Source: Kitasatospora aureofaciens (GTDB lineage Bacteria > Actinomycetota > Actinomycetes > Streptomycetales > Streptomycetaceae). From it: a DNA stretch of 33,892 nucleotides. Both the position numbers and the translations under genes were made by a program. The notes under the pieces were generated by a model. It did not search any database. It was not told the origin of the DNA and worked only from the letters and a program-made list of their open reading frames with translations. The DNA lies in the NCBI RefSeq assembly GCF_019192735.1, contig NZ_JAHTKP010000075.1:1-33892 (forward strand), in the 5' to 3' direction. This document shows positions 15,094-23,696 of this stretch, in pieces; positions within the stretch are counted from its first letter, which is position 1, and every line of letters begins with the position of its first letter.

Positions 15094-15239
15094 CTGACGC
15101 CATGGGTCAGACCCCGGCACCCGGCGCGCGACCGGGTCGGTGAGGACGGCACGGCGCTGATCGAGGCATCGGTGCGCAAGTCGGGGCGGCCTGATCGTCC
15201 GCGCCCCCTGGTGTACAGCCAAATTCCGTTAGGAGAACG
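15094..15239. other. Junction region between dhaK remnant and the terpene cluster
   Basis: No gene is supported. A short frame, GEDGTALIEASVRKSGRPDR, may be a scrap of an unknown coding sequence. The end holds AGGAGAACG directly before the P450 start. No MarR-type regulator (penR/pntR) is found here. Confidence 0.4.
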
Positions 15240-16463
15240 ATGTCCCACTCACCTGTGGATCTCCATATGAAGGAACTTCCGAGGCTACCGTTCGACAACC
15301 CAGCCATACTCGGCATCGCGCCCCGGATGCGCGCGCTGCAGCAGGAGGGGCCGATCACCAGGGTGCGGACCGCCGGTGAGGATGCCTGGCTGGTCACCCG
15401 CTACGACGAGGTGAGGGCACTACTCGCCGACCGCCGACTCGGTCTCAGCAATCCCAACCCACAGGAGTCGGCCGAGAACACGGCCAGGGGCACCATGATG
15501 GCGCTGATGGCCGGGGACGACTACGACACCGAGGCCACCAAGCATCCGCAGATGCGCGCGCTGCTCGTGCCCCGGTTCTCCACGCGCCGGATGCGCCTGA
15601 TGCAGACCCGGATCGAGCACCACGTGGACGACCTGCTCGACGAGTTGGCCGCCGGCCCCGCGCCGGTCGACCTGCACCGCGCGCTGTCGTTTCCGTTGCC
15701 GACCATGGTGGTCTGCGATCTGCTCGGCGTTCCACTGGCCGACCGGGAGCGGTTCGGGCAGTGGGCGAGAGGCACATTCGACCAGAGCGACGACCAACAC
15801 TCGGCGAACACCTTTCAAAAGGTTGTCGACTACATCACGGAACTGGTGGTGCGCAAGCGGACCGAGCCGGGCGACGACATCCTGTCCGAGCTGATCGCCG
15901 AGGACGGCGGCGCACTGTCCGACGAGTACATTGCCCAATTGGGCTGCGCTGTGCTGTTGTTCGGCTACGAGACCACCATTGTTCGGATCGACCTGGGCAC
16001 CCTGCTGCTGCTGCGCAATCCGGCCCAGCGTGCCCTGCTGGCCGAGAATCCCGCACTCGCGCCGGCCGCGGTCGAGGAGATCCTGCGCCTGGGCGTCGGC
16101 GGCAAGGGATCCAACGCGCTGATACCCCGCTACGCGCACAGCGACATCACCGTCGGCGAGACGGTGATCCGAGCCGGAGACGCGGTGAAGCTGGCCATCG
16201 GCGCGGCCAACATCGACGGCCGGGTGTTCCCCGACAGCGACCTGTTCGACCTGACCCGGCACAAGCCCAAGACGCACATGGCATTCGGGCACGGCATCCG
16301 GCACTGCATCGGCCGCACGCTGGCCCGGATCGAGCTGACCGCGGTGTTCGAGCGGCTGTTCCGCAAACTGCCCAACCTGCGACTCGCGGTACCCGAGGAG
16401 TCGCTGCGCTGGCAGGAGCACCGGATCACCGGCGGGTTCGACGAACTCCCCGTCACCTTCTGA
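15240..16463 (+). CDS. penM: Cytochrome P450, pentalenolactone synthase (CYP161C / PenM-PntM type)
   Basis: A 407-residue bacterial P450. It has an EEILR (ExxR) motif at 279-283 and the heme loop FGHGIRHCIG with Cys 356. The I-helix reads LFGYETTIV in place of the usual AGxET. In the S. arenae enzyme PntM, which oxidatively rearranges pentalenolactone F to pentalenolactone, Met77, Met81 and Phe232 were reported as distinctive active-site residues. The aligned positions here (offset 9) are Met86, Met90 and Phe241, so all three are kept. The start at 15240 has AGGAG five bases upstream; an internal ATG at 15267 would give the 398 residues I recall for PenM/PntM but has no ribosome site. It needs ferredoxin partners, and one is encoded at 31375. 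Confidence 0.88.
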   Translation: MSHSPVDLHMKELPRLPFDNPAILGIAPRMRALQQEGPITRVRTAGEDAWLVTRYDEVRALLADRRLGLSNPNPQESAENTARGTMMALMAGDDYDTEATKHPQMRALLVPRFSTRRMRLMQTRIEHHVDDLLDELAAGPAPVDLHRALSFPLPTMVVCDLLGVPLADRERFGQWARGTFDQSDDQHSANTFQKVVDYITELVVRKRTEPGDDILSELIAEDGGALSDEYIAQLGCAVLLFGYETTIVRIDLGTLLLLRNPAQRALLAENPALAPAAVEEILRLGVGGKGSNALIPRYAHSDITVGETVIRAGDAVKLAIGAANIDGRVFPDSDLFDLTRHKPKTHMAFGHGIRHCIGRTLARIELTAVFERLFRKLPNLRLAVPEESLRWQEHRITGGFDELPVTF

Positions 16464-16531
16464 GTGGCATTGCGCGACCGGATGTTTGACGCTCCTTCCC
16501 CCACGCACAGACATCACGAGGACAAGGAACC

Positions 16532-17383
16532 ATGACGGACACTTTCAGCGACTACGTCGACTGCACGCCTCTTCTCGACGACCGTGAGGCCCTCGACCGG
16601 TTCTACGACGAGCACGGCTATCTCTATCTGCGCGGCGCTCTGGACCGTGAACTCGTGCGGACCGCCGCCGAGCAGATGCTCGAGGGCCTGATCGCACTCG
16701 GCCACGCCGCCCCCGGCACCACGCTCGACACCCTCACCATCGAGTCCTTCGAGGCGGTCGACGAGGTGGCGATGCACGACTACGTCAAGTACGACGACCT
16801 GTGGAACCACCCCTCGACCCTCAAGGTCTGGGAGAAGGTCTTCGGCGAGCCCGTCTTCGTTTTCAAGTCGACGACGATCCGCTACTACCCCTCCGCCGCG
16901 GGCTCCGCGGAGCCGAGCTTCCTGACGCCGCTGCACCAGGACGGCTTCTACATCGGCCCGAACAAGGACTTCCGCACCGCCTGGATGCCGCTGCTCGCGA
17001 CGACCCGCGGCACAGGCGGCGTCGCCGTCGCCGACGGCAGCCACAAGAAGGGCCCGCGCGAGCACGTCGTCACCGAGAACTTCCGCCGCTTCGGCCACGC
17101 CGTGCGCGGTATCCCGGCGGAGGAGTTCGGCGCGGACGAGCAGCTGCTGTTCTCGCCCATGGAACCGGGCGACGTGATCATCTTCCACGCCTTCACCTGT
17201 CACAAGTCCATCCCGAACGTCTCGGTGGACCCGGCCGGCATGCGGATGTCGATGGACACCCGGATCCAGCCCGCCTCCTCGCACCGCGGGTTCAACTCCC
17301 TGACCCCCTGGCCGGAGTCCGCGAAGGACACCTCCAAGGGAATCCTGTCGAAGATCACCGGCACCCCCACCACCACCGAGTGA
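16532..17383 (+). CDS. penH: 1-deoxypentalenic acid 11-beta-hydroxylase (PhyH family, PtlH/PenH type)
   Basis: A 283-residue non-heme Fe(II)/2-oxoglutarate dioxygenase. Iron ligands fit His 135 and Asp 137 (LHQDGFY) and His 224 (FTCHKSIPN), two residues lower than the His137/Asp139/His226 triad known in PtlH. Arg 117 (TTIRYYP) and an Arg in the final MSMDTRIQP strand suit substrate and 2-oxoglutarate binding. It should hydroxylate C-11 of 1-deoxypentalenic acid. It follows penM by 68 bases with its own GAGGACAAGGAACC ribosome site. The gap may hold a promoter, because in known clusters this is where PenR/PntR acts, but no clear palindrome was seen. Confidence 0.9.
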   Translation: MTDTFSDYVDCTPLLDDREALDRFYDEHGYLYLRGALDRELVRTAAEQMLEGLIALGHAAPGTTLDTLTIESFEAVDEVAMHDYVKYDDLWNHPSTLKVWEKVFGEPVFVFKSTTIRYYPSAAGSAEPSFLTPLHQDGFYIGPNKDFRTAWMPLLATTRGTGGVAVADGSHKKGPREHVVTENFRRFGHAVRGIPAEEFGADEQLLFSPMEPGDVIIFHAFTCHKSIPNVSVDPAGMRMSMDTRIQPASSHRGFNSLTPWPESAKDTSKGILSKITGTPTTTE

Positions 17384-17442
17384 CGGTGTTGCCCCCGGCA
17401 CCCGCCTCAACCGTCCCCCACAAACGCCTGGGTAGGCAGCGC

Positions 17443-18897
17443 ATGACGAACCGCGAGGGCCTCCCCCCTCTGAAGGACCCCAACGCGACACCAGAGCCCT
17501 CGGTCGGCACGGAGCCGGCCGCCGCGGGGCTCAGTGGCCTCGCCCTCGTGGTGGTGCTCACCGGATACGCCCTGTCCATCGTGGACGCCTCCATCGTCAA
17601 TGTGGCGCTGACCTCGATCAGTCACGATCTCCACGGCGGCCCCGCCGCACTGGAGTTGGTGGTGTCCGGCTACGGCCTGACCTACGCCCTCGGCCTGGTG
17701 CTCGGCGGACGGCTGGGCGACGCGTTCGGCAGACGGCGCCTGTACGCCTACGGGCTCGCGGCGTTCACCGTCACCTCGGCGCTGTGCGGACTCGCCCCGA
17801 CCGTCGAGTTCCTCGTCGGGGCCCGGCTGCTGCAGGGCGCCGCCGCCGCCATGCTCGTACCCCAGGTGCTGGCGACGATCCAGGCGGCCACCGAGGGCCG
17901 GGCTCGCGCCCGTGCGATCGGCATGTACGGCGTGACCGCGGCCCTCGGCATGGTCATCGGGCAGATCCTGGGCGGGCTGCTGGTCTCGCTGGACGTCGCC
18001 GGGATCGGCTGGCGGTCGGTCTTCGCGATCAATGTGCCGATCGGAGCGGCAGCGTTGCTGGCCGTCCGGCGCGTCCCCGCGACCAGGGCCGACGCGAAGC
18101 CAGGCTTCGACCCGGTGGGCACCGTGCTGTTCGGTGTCACCATGGTCTGTGTCCTGGCCGTGGTCGTGGCGGGCCCCGACCTGGGCTGGCCGCTGTGGCT
18201 GTGGTCGCTGCTCGCGGTCGCCGCGGTGGGGGCGCTGGCGCTGGTGCGGGCCGAACGCGGGCTGGAGGCGCGGGGCGGCTCACCGCTGCTGTCCCCGGCG
18301 GTGCTGTCCCGTCCGGGGATGCGCAGGGGGTTGGCGGCGGTGGTGCCGTTCTCGGCCGGCTTCGGCGCCTTCCTGTTCGTCTACGCGCTCATCGCGCAGG
18401 GTCACTTCGGCTTCGACGGGCTCGCCTCCGGCGCGGTGCTGTCGCCGTTCGCCGTGGCGTTCTTCGTGGTGGCGATGTACACCCCGAGGATCGCGGCGGC
18501 CCTGGGCGGCCGGATCGTCACCCTGGGCGCCGTCGTCCAGGGCGCGGGCCTGCTGCTGCTGGCGCTGGTGATCCGGCTGGGGTGGCCGCATCCCTCCCTG
18601 GCGCTCGTGCTCGTCGGGATCGCCTTCTTCGGCGCAGGCGCGGCGCTGATCGGCCCGACGCTGTTCCGGACGATCCTCGCCGACGTACCCCCCGCGCAGG
18701 CCGGCATGGGCAGCGGTGTGCTGGTGACCAGCCAGCAGATGGCGACCGCGCTGGGCGCGACCGGCGGCGGAACCCTCTATCTCTCCCTGGCCGGTTGGCT
18801 GTCGACGGCGTCGGCGACCGTGCTCGTTCTCGCCCTGTTGGTGTGTTTCTCGGTGACCGTTCTCGTGATCAGCCTGAAGCTCCCCGACCCCAGCTGA
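17443..18897 (+). CDS. penG: MFS drug exporter, DHA2 (14-helix) type
   Basis: The 484-residue membrane protein has the DHA2 pattern. Helix 1 contains VVVLTGYALSIVDASIVNVAL, motif A is LGGRLGDAFGRRRLY between helices 2 and 3, the antiporter motif C region is ALGMVIGQILGGLL, and there are about 14 hydrophobic segments in all. A ~40-residue cytoplasmic head precedes helix 1. The equivalent slot in ptl/pen clusters is an efflux gene, so export of pentalenolactone and self-protection is the probable role. ATG 17443 follows GGTAGGCAG. The penG symbol is by synteny only. Confidence 0.85.
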   Translation: MTNREGLPPLKDPNATPEPSVGTEPAAAGLSGLALVVVLTGYALSIVDASIVNVALTSISHDLHGGPAALELVVSGYGLTYALGLVLGGRLGDAFGRRRLYAYGLAAFTVTSALCGLAPTVEFLVGARLLQGAAAAMLVPQVLATIQAATEGRARARAIGMYGVTAALGMVIGQILGGLLVSLDVAGIGWRSVFAINVPIGAAALLAVRRVPATRADAKPGFDPVGTVLFGVTMVCVLAVVVAGPDLGWPLWLWSLLAVAAVGALALVRAERGLEARGGSPLLSPAVLSRPGMRRGLAAVVPFSAGFGAFLFVYALIAQGHFGFDGLASGAVLSPFAVAFFVVAMYTPRIAAALGGRIVTLGAVVQGAGLLLLALVIRLGWPHPSLALVLVGIAFFGAGAALIGPTLFRTILADVPPAQAGMGSGVLVTSQQMATALGATGGGTLYLSLAGWLSTASATVLVLALLVCFSVTVLVISLKLPDPS

Positions 18898-18997
18898 CAC
18901 CCGCGCCCCTCGAACGGCGCGATCCGATCCGGACCTTCTCGTTGGCAATGGTGCGCCGTCCTTCGGCGTACCCGCGCGCAGTAGCGGAGACAGCCAA

Positions 18998-19825
18998 GTG
19001 CAGTTACAGACAAGGACAGCCGTGGTGACCGGCGCGGCCAGCGGCATCGGCCTCGCCCTCAGCGCCCGCTTCGCACGGGCCGGCGCCGGCGTGGTCATGG
19101 CGGACGTCGAAGGCGACGCACTGCACCGCCGGGCCGCCGAACTCACCGCACAGGGTGCTCAGGTCACCGCGGTAACCGCCGACCTGACCGACCCGGACGC
19201 CGTCGAACGGCTCGCAGACACGGCATTCGACCGGCTCTGCAACATCGACGTGGTGTGCAACAACGCCGGGGTCCTCGGCCCCGTGGGACAGCCCCTGTGG
19301 GAGGCGCCGCTGGAGCGGATGCGGCAGGTCTTCGAGGTGAACCACTGGGCGCACGTCCTGGTTACCCGCGCCTTCGTCCCCCGGCTGCTGGAGCGCGGCC
19401 GGCCCGCCCATCTGATCCACACCGCCTCGATGTCCGCCTTCGTCGTCGGCGCCGGCAGCGCCGCCTACGCCGCCTCCAAGCACGCCGACCTCGCGGTCGC
19501 CCGCAGTCTGCGCGCCGATCTGCGGGGCACTGGGGTCCGGGTGTCGGTGCTGTGTCCCGGCCGGGTCGACACCCCCATGGTCCAAGGCCTGACGGCCCCG
19601 CGCGGTGCGGGCGGCGACACCTCGGTGAGCGCCGAGGACGTCGCCCAACTCGTGTGGGAGGCCCTCGGCTCCGACCGCTTCTATCTCTTCAGCAACTCCG
19701 ACGCCCCGCTGCGGCTGCGCGACCAGTTCGACGACGTATGGCGTCATGTTTCCCTTCCGCCCCCTTCCCCCGAGGAGGAGCTGTGGCCCGCGCCGAAAGC
19801 GACGACCGTAGCGATGAAACACTGA
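18998..19825 (+). CDS. penF: Short-chain dehydrogenase (1-deoxy-11-beta-hydroxypentalenate dehydrogenase, PenF/PtlF type)
   Basis: A 275-residue SDR: cofactor loop TGAASGIG at 11-18, Asp 36 after the second strand (NAD preference), NNAG at 88-91, and a catalytic Ser 144, Tyr 157, Lys 161 set in YAASK. In the pathway it oxidises the 11-hydroxyl to 1-deoxy-11-oxopentalenic acid, the ketone needed for the next Baeyer-Villiger step. GTG 18998 has GGAGACAG upstream. Its last 43 bases overlap the start of the monooxygenase gene, which indicates coupling. The role is taken from gene order and family, since SDR sequence alone does not give the substrate. Confidence 0.88.
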   Translation: MQLQTRTAVVTGAASGIGLALSARFARAGAGVVMADVEGDALHRRAAELTAQGAQVTAVTADLTDPDAVERLADTAFDRLCNIDVVCNNAGVLGPVGQPLWEAPLERMRQVFEVNHWAHVLVTRAFVPRLLERGRPAHLIHTASMSAFVVGAGSAAYAASKHADLAVARSLRADLRGTGVRVSVLCPGRVDTPMVQGLTAPRGAGGDTSVSAEDVAQLVWEALGSDRFYLFSNSDAPLRLRDQFDDVWRHVSLPPPSPEEELWPAPKATTVAMKH

Positions 19826-21597
19826 CCATCGACCTGGAAGCGGTGAGGGAGAAATACCGGCAGGAACGCGACAGGCGCAGCGTCGGTCGCACCTACCAGT
19901 TCGCGCGCGGTGACTTCAGCCGCTACGCGCGAGACCCCTACACCGAGCGGCAGGAGCGCCAGCCGCTCACCGACGAGGTGGACGTCGCCGTCGTCGGCGC
20001 CGGCATCGGCGGCCTGCTGACCGGCGCCCAGCTGCGCAAGGAGACCGGCCTGGAGCGCATCCGGCTGATCGACGAGGCCGGCGACGTCGGCGGCACCTGG
20101 TACTGGAACCGCTTCCCCGGCGTCCGGTGCGACGTCGAGAGCTACATCTACATGCCGCTGCTCGAAGAGATCGGCACGACACCTACCGAGAAGTACTCCA
20201 CCGGGCCCGAGATCTTCGCCCACCTCCAACAGATCGCTCACAAGTACGACCTCTACCGCGACGCCCTCTTCCAAACCACCGTCACCGAGCTGCGCTGGGA
20301 CGAGGCCGCCGGGAAATGGCTGGTGAGCACCGACCGCGGGGATCTGATCCGGGCCCGGTACGTGGCCATGTCGATCGGTCTGATGCACCGACCCAAACTC
20401 CCCGGGCTGCCGGGCCTGGAGACGTTCGCCGGGCACTCCTTCCACACCAGCCGCTGGGACTTCGACTACACCGGCGGCGACAGCACCGGCGGCCTGACCA
20501 AGCTGAAGGACAAGAAGGTCGGCGTCATCGGCACCGGCTCGACGACCATCCAGCTCGCCCCGCACCTCGCCGAGTGGGCCGAGCAGCTCGTCCTCTTCCA
20601 GCGCACCCCGGCCGCGGTCGACGTCCGCGGCAACCGGCCCACCCCGCCCGACTGGACGGACAGCCTCGAACCGGGCTGGCAGCAGCGCCGGATGGAGAAC
20701 TTCCACGCGCTGACCTCCGGCATCCCGCAGGACGAGGACCTGGTCCAGGACCGCTGGACCCAGACCACGGCCAAGCTGGCCGCCGCGATCCTGCCCACCG
20801 GCGACACCGGGGGCGACCCGAAGGAGCGGGCGCTCGCGGCCGAGCGGGCGGACTTCCTCAAGATGGAGGAGCTGCGCGCCCGCATCGACAGCGTCGTCAC
20901 CGACCCCGAGACCGCCGCCGCCCTCAAGCCGTACTATCGCGTGTACTGCAAGCGGCCCTGCTTCCACGACGGCTACCTCCAGACCTTCAACCGCCCCAAT
21001 GTGACCCTGGTCGACACCCAGGGGCAGGGCGTGGAGCGGCTCACCCCGGCCGGGGTGGTCGCGAACGGCCGGGAGTACCCGGTCGACTGCCTTGTCTTCG
21101 CCACCGGCTACGAGCACGAGTTCGCCGTCCCGTACACCGACCGCGCCGGCTACGACATCGTCGGCCGCGACGGCGTGAAGCTGTCCCAGAAGTGGGCGGA
21201 CGGGGCGCACACCCTGCACGGACTCCAGGTGAACGGCTTCCCCAACTGTTTCATCCTGTCCAAGGTCCAGGCCGGCCGGCACGTCAACATCGCCTACATG
21301 CTGGGCGAGCAGACCCGGCACCTCGCGCACATCGTCAAGTGCGTCGAGGAGCGCGGCCACCAGGTGGTGGAGGCCTCCGAGGCCGGCGAGAAGGAATGGG
21401 TCGCGGAGATCCTCCGGCTCGCCACCAACGACATCGACTTCCTCGAGAACTGCACGCCCGGCCTCTACAACAACGAGGGCAACCCGAGCGGACTGCCCCT
21501 GCTCAACTCCAGCTACGGCGGCGGCTCGGTGGAGTTCGTGAACATCCTCAGGCGCTGGCGCGAGGCGGGCGACCTCGCCGGCCTCGAACTGCGCTGA
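19783..21597 (+). CDS. penE: Baeyer-Villiger monooxygenase forming pentalenolactone D (PenE/PntE type)
   Basis: A 604-residue flavoprotein starting at GTG 19783, preceded by GAGGAGGAG. After a charged ~65-residue extension come the FAD loop GAGIGG (72-77), the DVGGTWYWNRFPGVRCDVES block, the type I BVMO fingerprint FAGHSFHTSRWD (215-226) and the NADPH loop IGTGSTTIQ (249-257), then FATGYEHEF. The enzyme inserts oxygen next to the 11-ketone. PenE/PntE give pentalenolactone D while PtlE gives the neo isomer. The presence of a PenM-type P450 argues for the PenE regiochemistry here, but sequence inspection alone cannot settle it. Confidence 0.9.
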   Translation: MARAESDDRSDETLTIDLEAVREKYRQERDRRSVGRTYQFARGDFSRYARDPYTERQERQPLTDEVDVAVVGAGIGGLLTGAQLRKETGLERIRLIDEAGDVGGTWYWNRFPGVRCDVESYIYMPLLEEIGTTPTEKYSTGPEIFAHLQQIAHKYDLYRDALFQTTVTELRWDEAAGKWLVSTDRGDLIRARYVAMSIGLMHRPKLPGLPGLETFAGHSFHTSRWDFDYTGGDSTGGLTKLKDKKVGVIGTGSTTIQLAPHLAEWAEQLVLFQRTPAAVDVRGNRPTPPDWTDSLEPGWQQRRMENFHALTSGIPQDEDLVQDRWTQTTAKLAAAILPTGDTGGDPKERALAAERADFLKMEELRARIDSVVTDPETAAALKPYYRVYCKRPCFHDGYLQTFNRPNVTLVDTQGQGVERLTPAGVVANGREYPVDCLVFATGYEHEFAVPYTDRAGYDIVGRDGVKLSQKWADGAHTLHGLQVNGFPNCFILSKVQAGRHVNIAYMLGEQTRHLAHIVKCVEERGHQVVEASEAGEKEWVAEILRLATNDIDFLENCTPGLYNNEGNPSGLPLLNSSYGGGSVEFVNILRRWREAGDLAGLELR

Positions 21598-21631
21598 CCA
21601 CCCCACCCTTCTGCGAAAGGCGGCAACGCCC

Positions 21632-22531
21632 ATGGACGTAACGCCGATATCCGGCGCTGCTCTCGGCGCCGTCGTGCACGGCGCCCATGTCACCGGCGAC
21701 ATGGACAAGACCCAGTTCGAGGAGATCTGGGCGGCGCTCGACGCGCATCTCGTACTCGTCTTCCGCGGCCACGAGACCCCCTCCTACGAGGAGTTCCTGG
21801 CCTTCGGCCACCGCTTCGGGTACATCCCGAAGACCGGCCTGACCAGCGGCGCCCACCCCGACCACAACGAGATCCTGATCGTCTCCAACCTGGTGGAGGA
21901 CGGCCGCAAGATCGGCGTCGGCGATGCCGAGTGGATGGGCTGGCACACCGACTACTCCTTCCGCCCCCACGTCTCCCAGGTCGGCTTCCTGGAGGCCGTG
22001 GAAGTGCCGTCCTCCGGCGGCGGGGAGACCCTCTTCACCGACATGTACGCCCTGTACGAGTCGCTGTCGCCCGAAGAGCGCCGGCACCTGCACTCCTACC
22101 GGGTCCGCCACGCCCTGCGCAGCGGGTACGAGGAGACCATTGAGGAGGAGCTCCAGGGCGAGGTGTCCCTCGGCGAGAGCACCGGACAGATCCAGCCCGA
22201 GGACGGCACCTCCACCATCCACCCGCTGATCGCCCGCAATCCGCGCACCGGCCGCCAGTCGGTCTACATCAGCACCCTGAACACCAAGCGGATCGTGGAC
22301 CTCACCCCCGACGACAGCCGCAAGCTGCTCGACGAACTGCTGTCGCACGCCGGCAAGCCCCAGTACACCTACGCCCACACCTGGCAGCCCGGGGACATCG
22401 TCATGTGGGACCAGCTCGGCACCGTCCACGCCAAGCAGGCCTTCGACCCGGCCGAACGGCGCATCATGCGCCAGGTCGTCAGCATCTTCGACGACCCGGC
22501 CGCCCCCTGGCGCGCGGAGGTCGCCGCATGA
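21632..22531 (+). CDS. penD: TauD-family dioxygenase making pentalenolactones E and F (PenD/PntD type)
   Basis: The 299-residue protein has TauD/TfdA marks: the iron-binding HTD at 105-107 (WMGWHTDYSF), the distal His 266 in WDQLGTVHAK and the 2-oxoglutarate-binding Arg in RRIMRQVV near 280. PntD/PenD first desaturate pentalenolactone D to E and then epoxidise E to F. PtlD acts likewise in the neo series. It begins 34 bases after penE behind GAAAGGCGG and shares ATGA with the next gene. In ptl-type clusters I recall a small ptlC gene between the dioxygenase and the prenyl synthase. It is absent here. Confidence 0.9.
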   Translation: MDVTPISGAALGAVVHGAHVTGDMDKTQFEEIWAALDAHLVLVFRGHETPSYEEFLAFGHRFGYIPKTGLTSGAHPDHNEILIVSNLVEDGRKIGVGDAEWMGWHTDYSFRPHVSQVGFLEAVEVPSSGGGETLFTDMYALYESLSPEERRHLHSYRVRHALRSGYEETIEEELQGEVSLGESTGQIQPEDGTSTIHPLIARNPRTGRQSVYISTLNTKRIVDLTPDDSRKLLDELLSHAGKPQYTYAHTWQPGDIVMWDQLGTVHAKQAFDPAERRIMRQVVSIFDDPAAPWRAEVAA

Positions 22532-23571
22532 GCGAGCGAAGCGATCGAGTAGTCGAAAGGCGCGCTGCTCCCGCCTGCCTCAGCCACAGCCGGGCCACGA
22601 TCACCCCGGCGCTGCGCGCCGCCGTCGACCGGCTCGACCACCGCTCACGTCACCAGGCGGCCTACCACTTCGGCTGGATCACCGCCGACGGCGCGCCCAC
22701 CAGCGCCGACGCCGGCAAGGCCGTACGGCCGGCGCTCGCGCTGCTGTCGGCCGAGGCGGTCGGCGCACCGCCGGAGGTCGCCCTGCCCGGCGCCGTCGCC
22801 GTGGAGCTCGTGCACAACTTCTCCCTGGTGCACGACGATCTGATGGACGGCGACGAGGAGCGCCGCCACCGGCGCACGGTGTGGAAGCTGTGGGGTCCCT
22901 CCAGCGCCATCCTGACCGGTGACGCGATGCTGGCGCTCGCCCAGGAGGTGCTGCTGGACACCGGGCTGCCGACGGTGGTTCCCGCCGCCCGGCTGCTGGC
23001 GCGCACCACCCGGCATCTGATCCGCGGCCAGGTCCAGGACCTGTCCTTCGAACAGCGCTCGCACGTCACGGTCGAGGAGTGCGTCGACATGGCCGCTGGC
23101 AAGACCGGCGCGCTGCTGTCGGCGAGCGCCGCGATCGGCGCCGTCCTCGCCGGGGCACCGGGGGCGACGGTGGACGCGCTGGCGCTCTACGGCGACCAGG
23201 TCGGCGTCGCCTTCCAGCTCGTCGACGACGTTCTCGGCATCTGGGGCGACCCGGCCGTCACCGGCAAATCGGTCCACTCCGATCTGCGCTCCCGTAAGAA
23301 GTCCCTGCCGGTGAGCCACGCACTGAACCAGGACGGCCCGCTCAGCGACGAGCTGGCCGCCTGGCTCACCACCCCCGGCGAACCCGACGAGGAGGAACTG
23401 CGGCGCGTGGCCGGCCTGATCGAGGGCGCCGGCGGCCGGGACTGGGCGCTGGCCGAGGCCGCCCGGCGGATGGCGCTGGCCGAGGACGCGCTGCGCGGTG
23501 TCGAGCTGGACGCCGGCGCGCGGGACGAACTCCTCGCGCTCGGGCGGTTCGTCGTCGACCGCGAGGTCTGA
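22528..23571 (+). CDS. penB: Farnesyl diphosphate synthase (trans-isoprenyl diphosphate synthase)
   Basis: A 347-residue all-helical prenyltransferase. The first Asp-rich motif is VHDDLMDGD (DDLMD at 103-107), the second VDDVLGIWGD at 232-241, with LTGDAMLALA, the KTGALL motif and a GKSVHSDLRSRKKSLPV loop. Large residues sit before the first motif (HNFSLVHDD), and its place next to a sesquiterpene cyclase implies that the C15 product FPP is made from IPP and DMAPP. ATG 22528 overlaps the penD stop (ATGA). It links the MEP genes downstream with the cyclase. Confidence 0.9.
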   Translation: MSERSDRVVERRAAPACLSHSRATITPALRAAVDRLDHRSRHQAAYHFGWITADGAPTSADAGKAVRPALALLSAEAVGAPPEVALPGAVAVELVHNFSLVHDDLMDGDEERRHRRTVWKLWGPSSAILTGDAMLALAQEVLLDTGLPTVVPAARLLARTTRHLIRGQVQDLSFEQRSHVTVEECVDMAAGKTGALLSASAAIGAVLAGAPGATVDALALYGDQVGVAFQLVDDVLGIWGDPAVTGKSVHSDLRSRKKSLPVSHALNQDGPLSDELAAWLTTPGEPDEEELRRVAGLIEGAGGRDWALAEAARRMALAEDALRGVELDAGARDELLALGRFVVDREV

Positions 23572-23696
23572 GACCGGGCCGGCCCCCGTACCCGTATGCC
23601 CCTTTCTGACTTCTGACTCGCCGATCAGCGCAGCACCCCCGCCAGGGCACCACCATGCCCGCTGCCCCTCCGCAACCCACTCCCAAGGATTCCCTC

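Noticed and set aside
15094..15239. MarR-type penR gene upstream of the P450
   Set aside because: The stretch is 146 bases long with no helix-turn-helix coding sequence on either strand.
19744..21708. Long minus-strand open frame (654 codons) opposite the BVMO gene
   Set aside because: It is Val/Gly/Leu-rich antisense of a GC-rich gene with no motif. The plus frame has clear FAD, NADPH and BVMO motifs.
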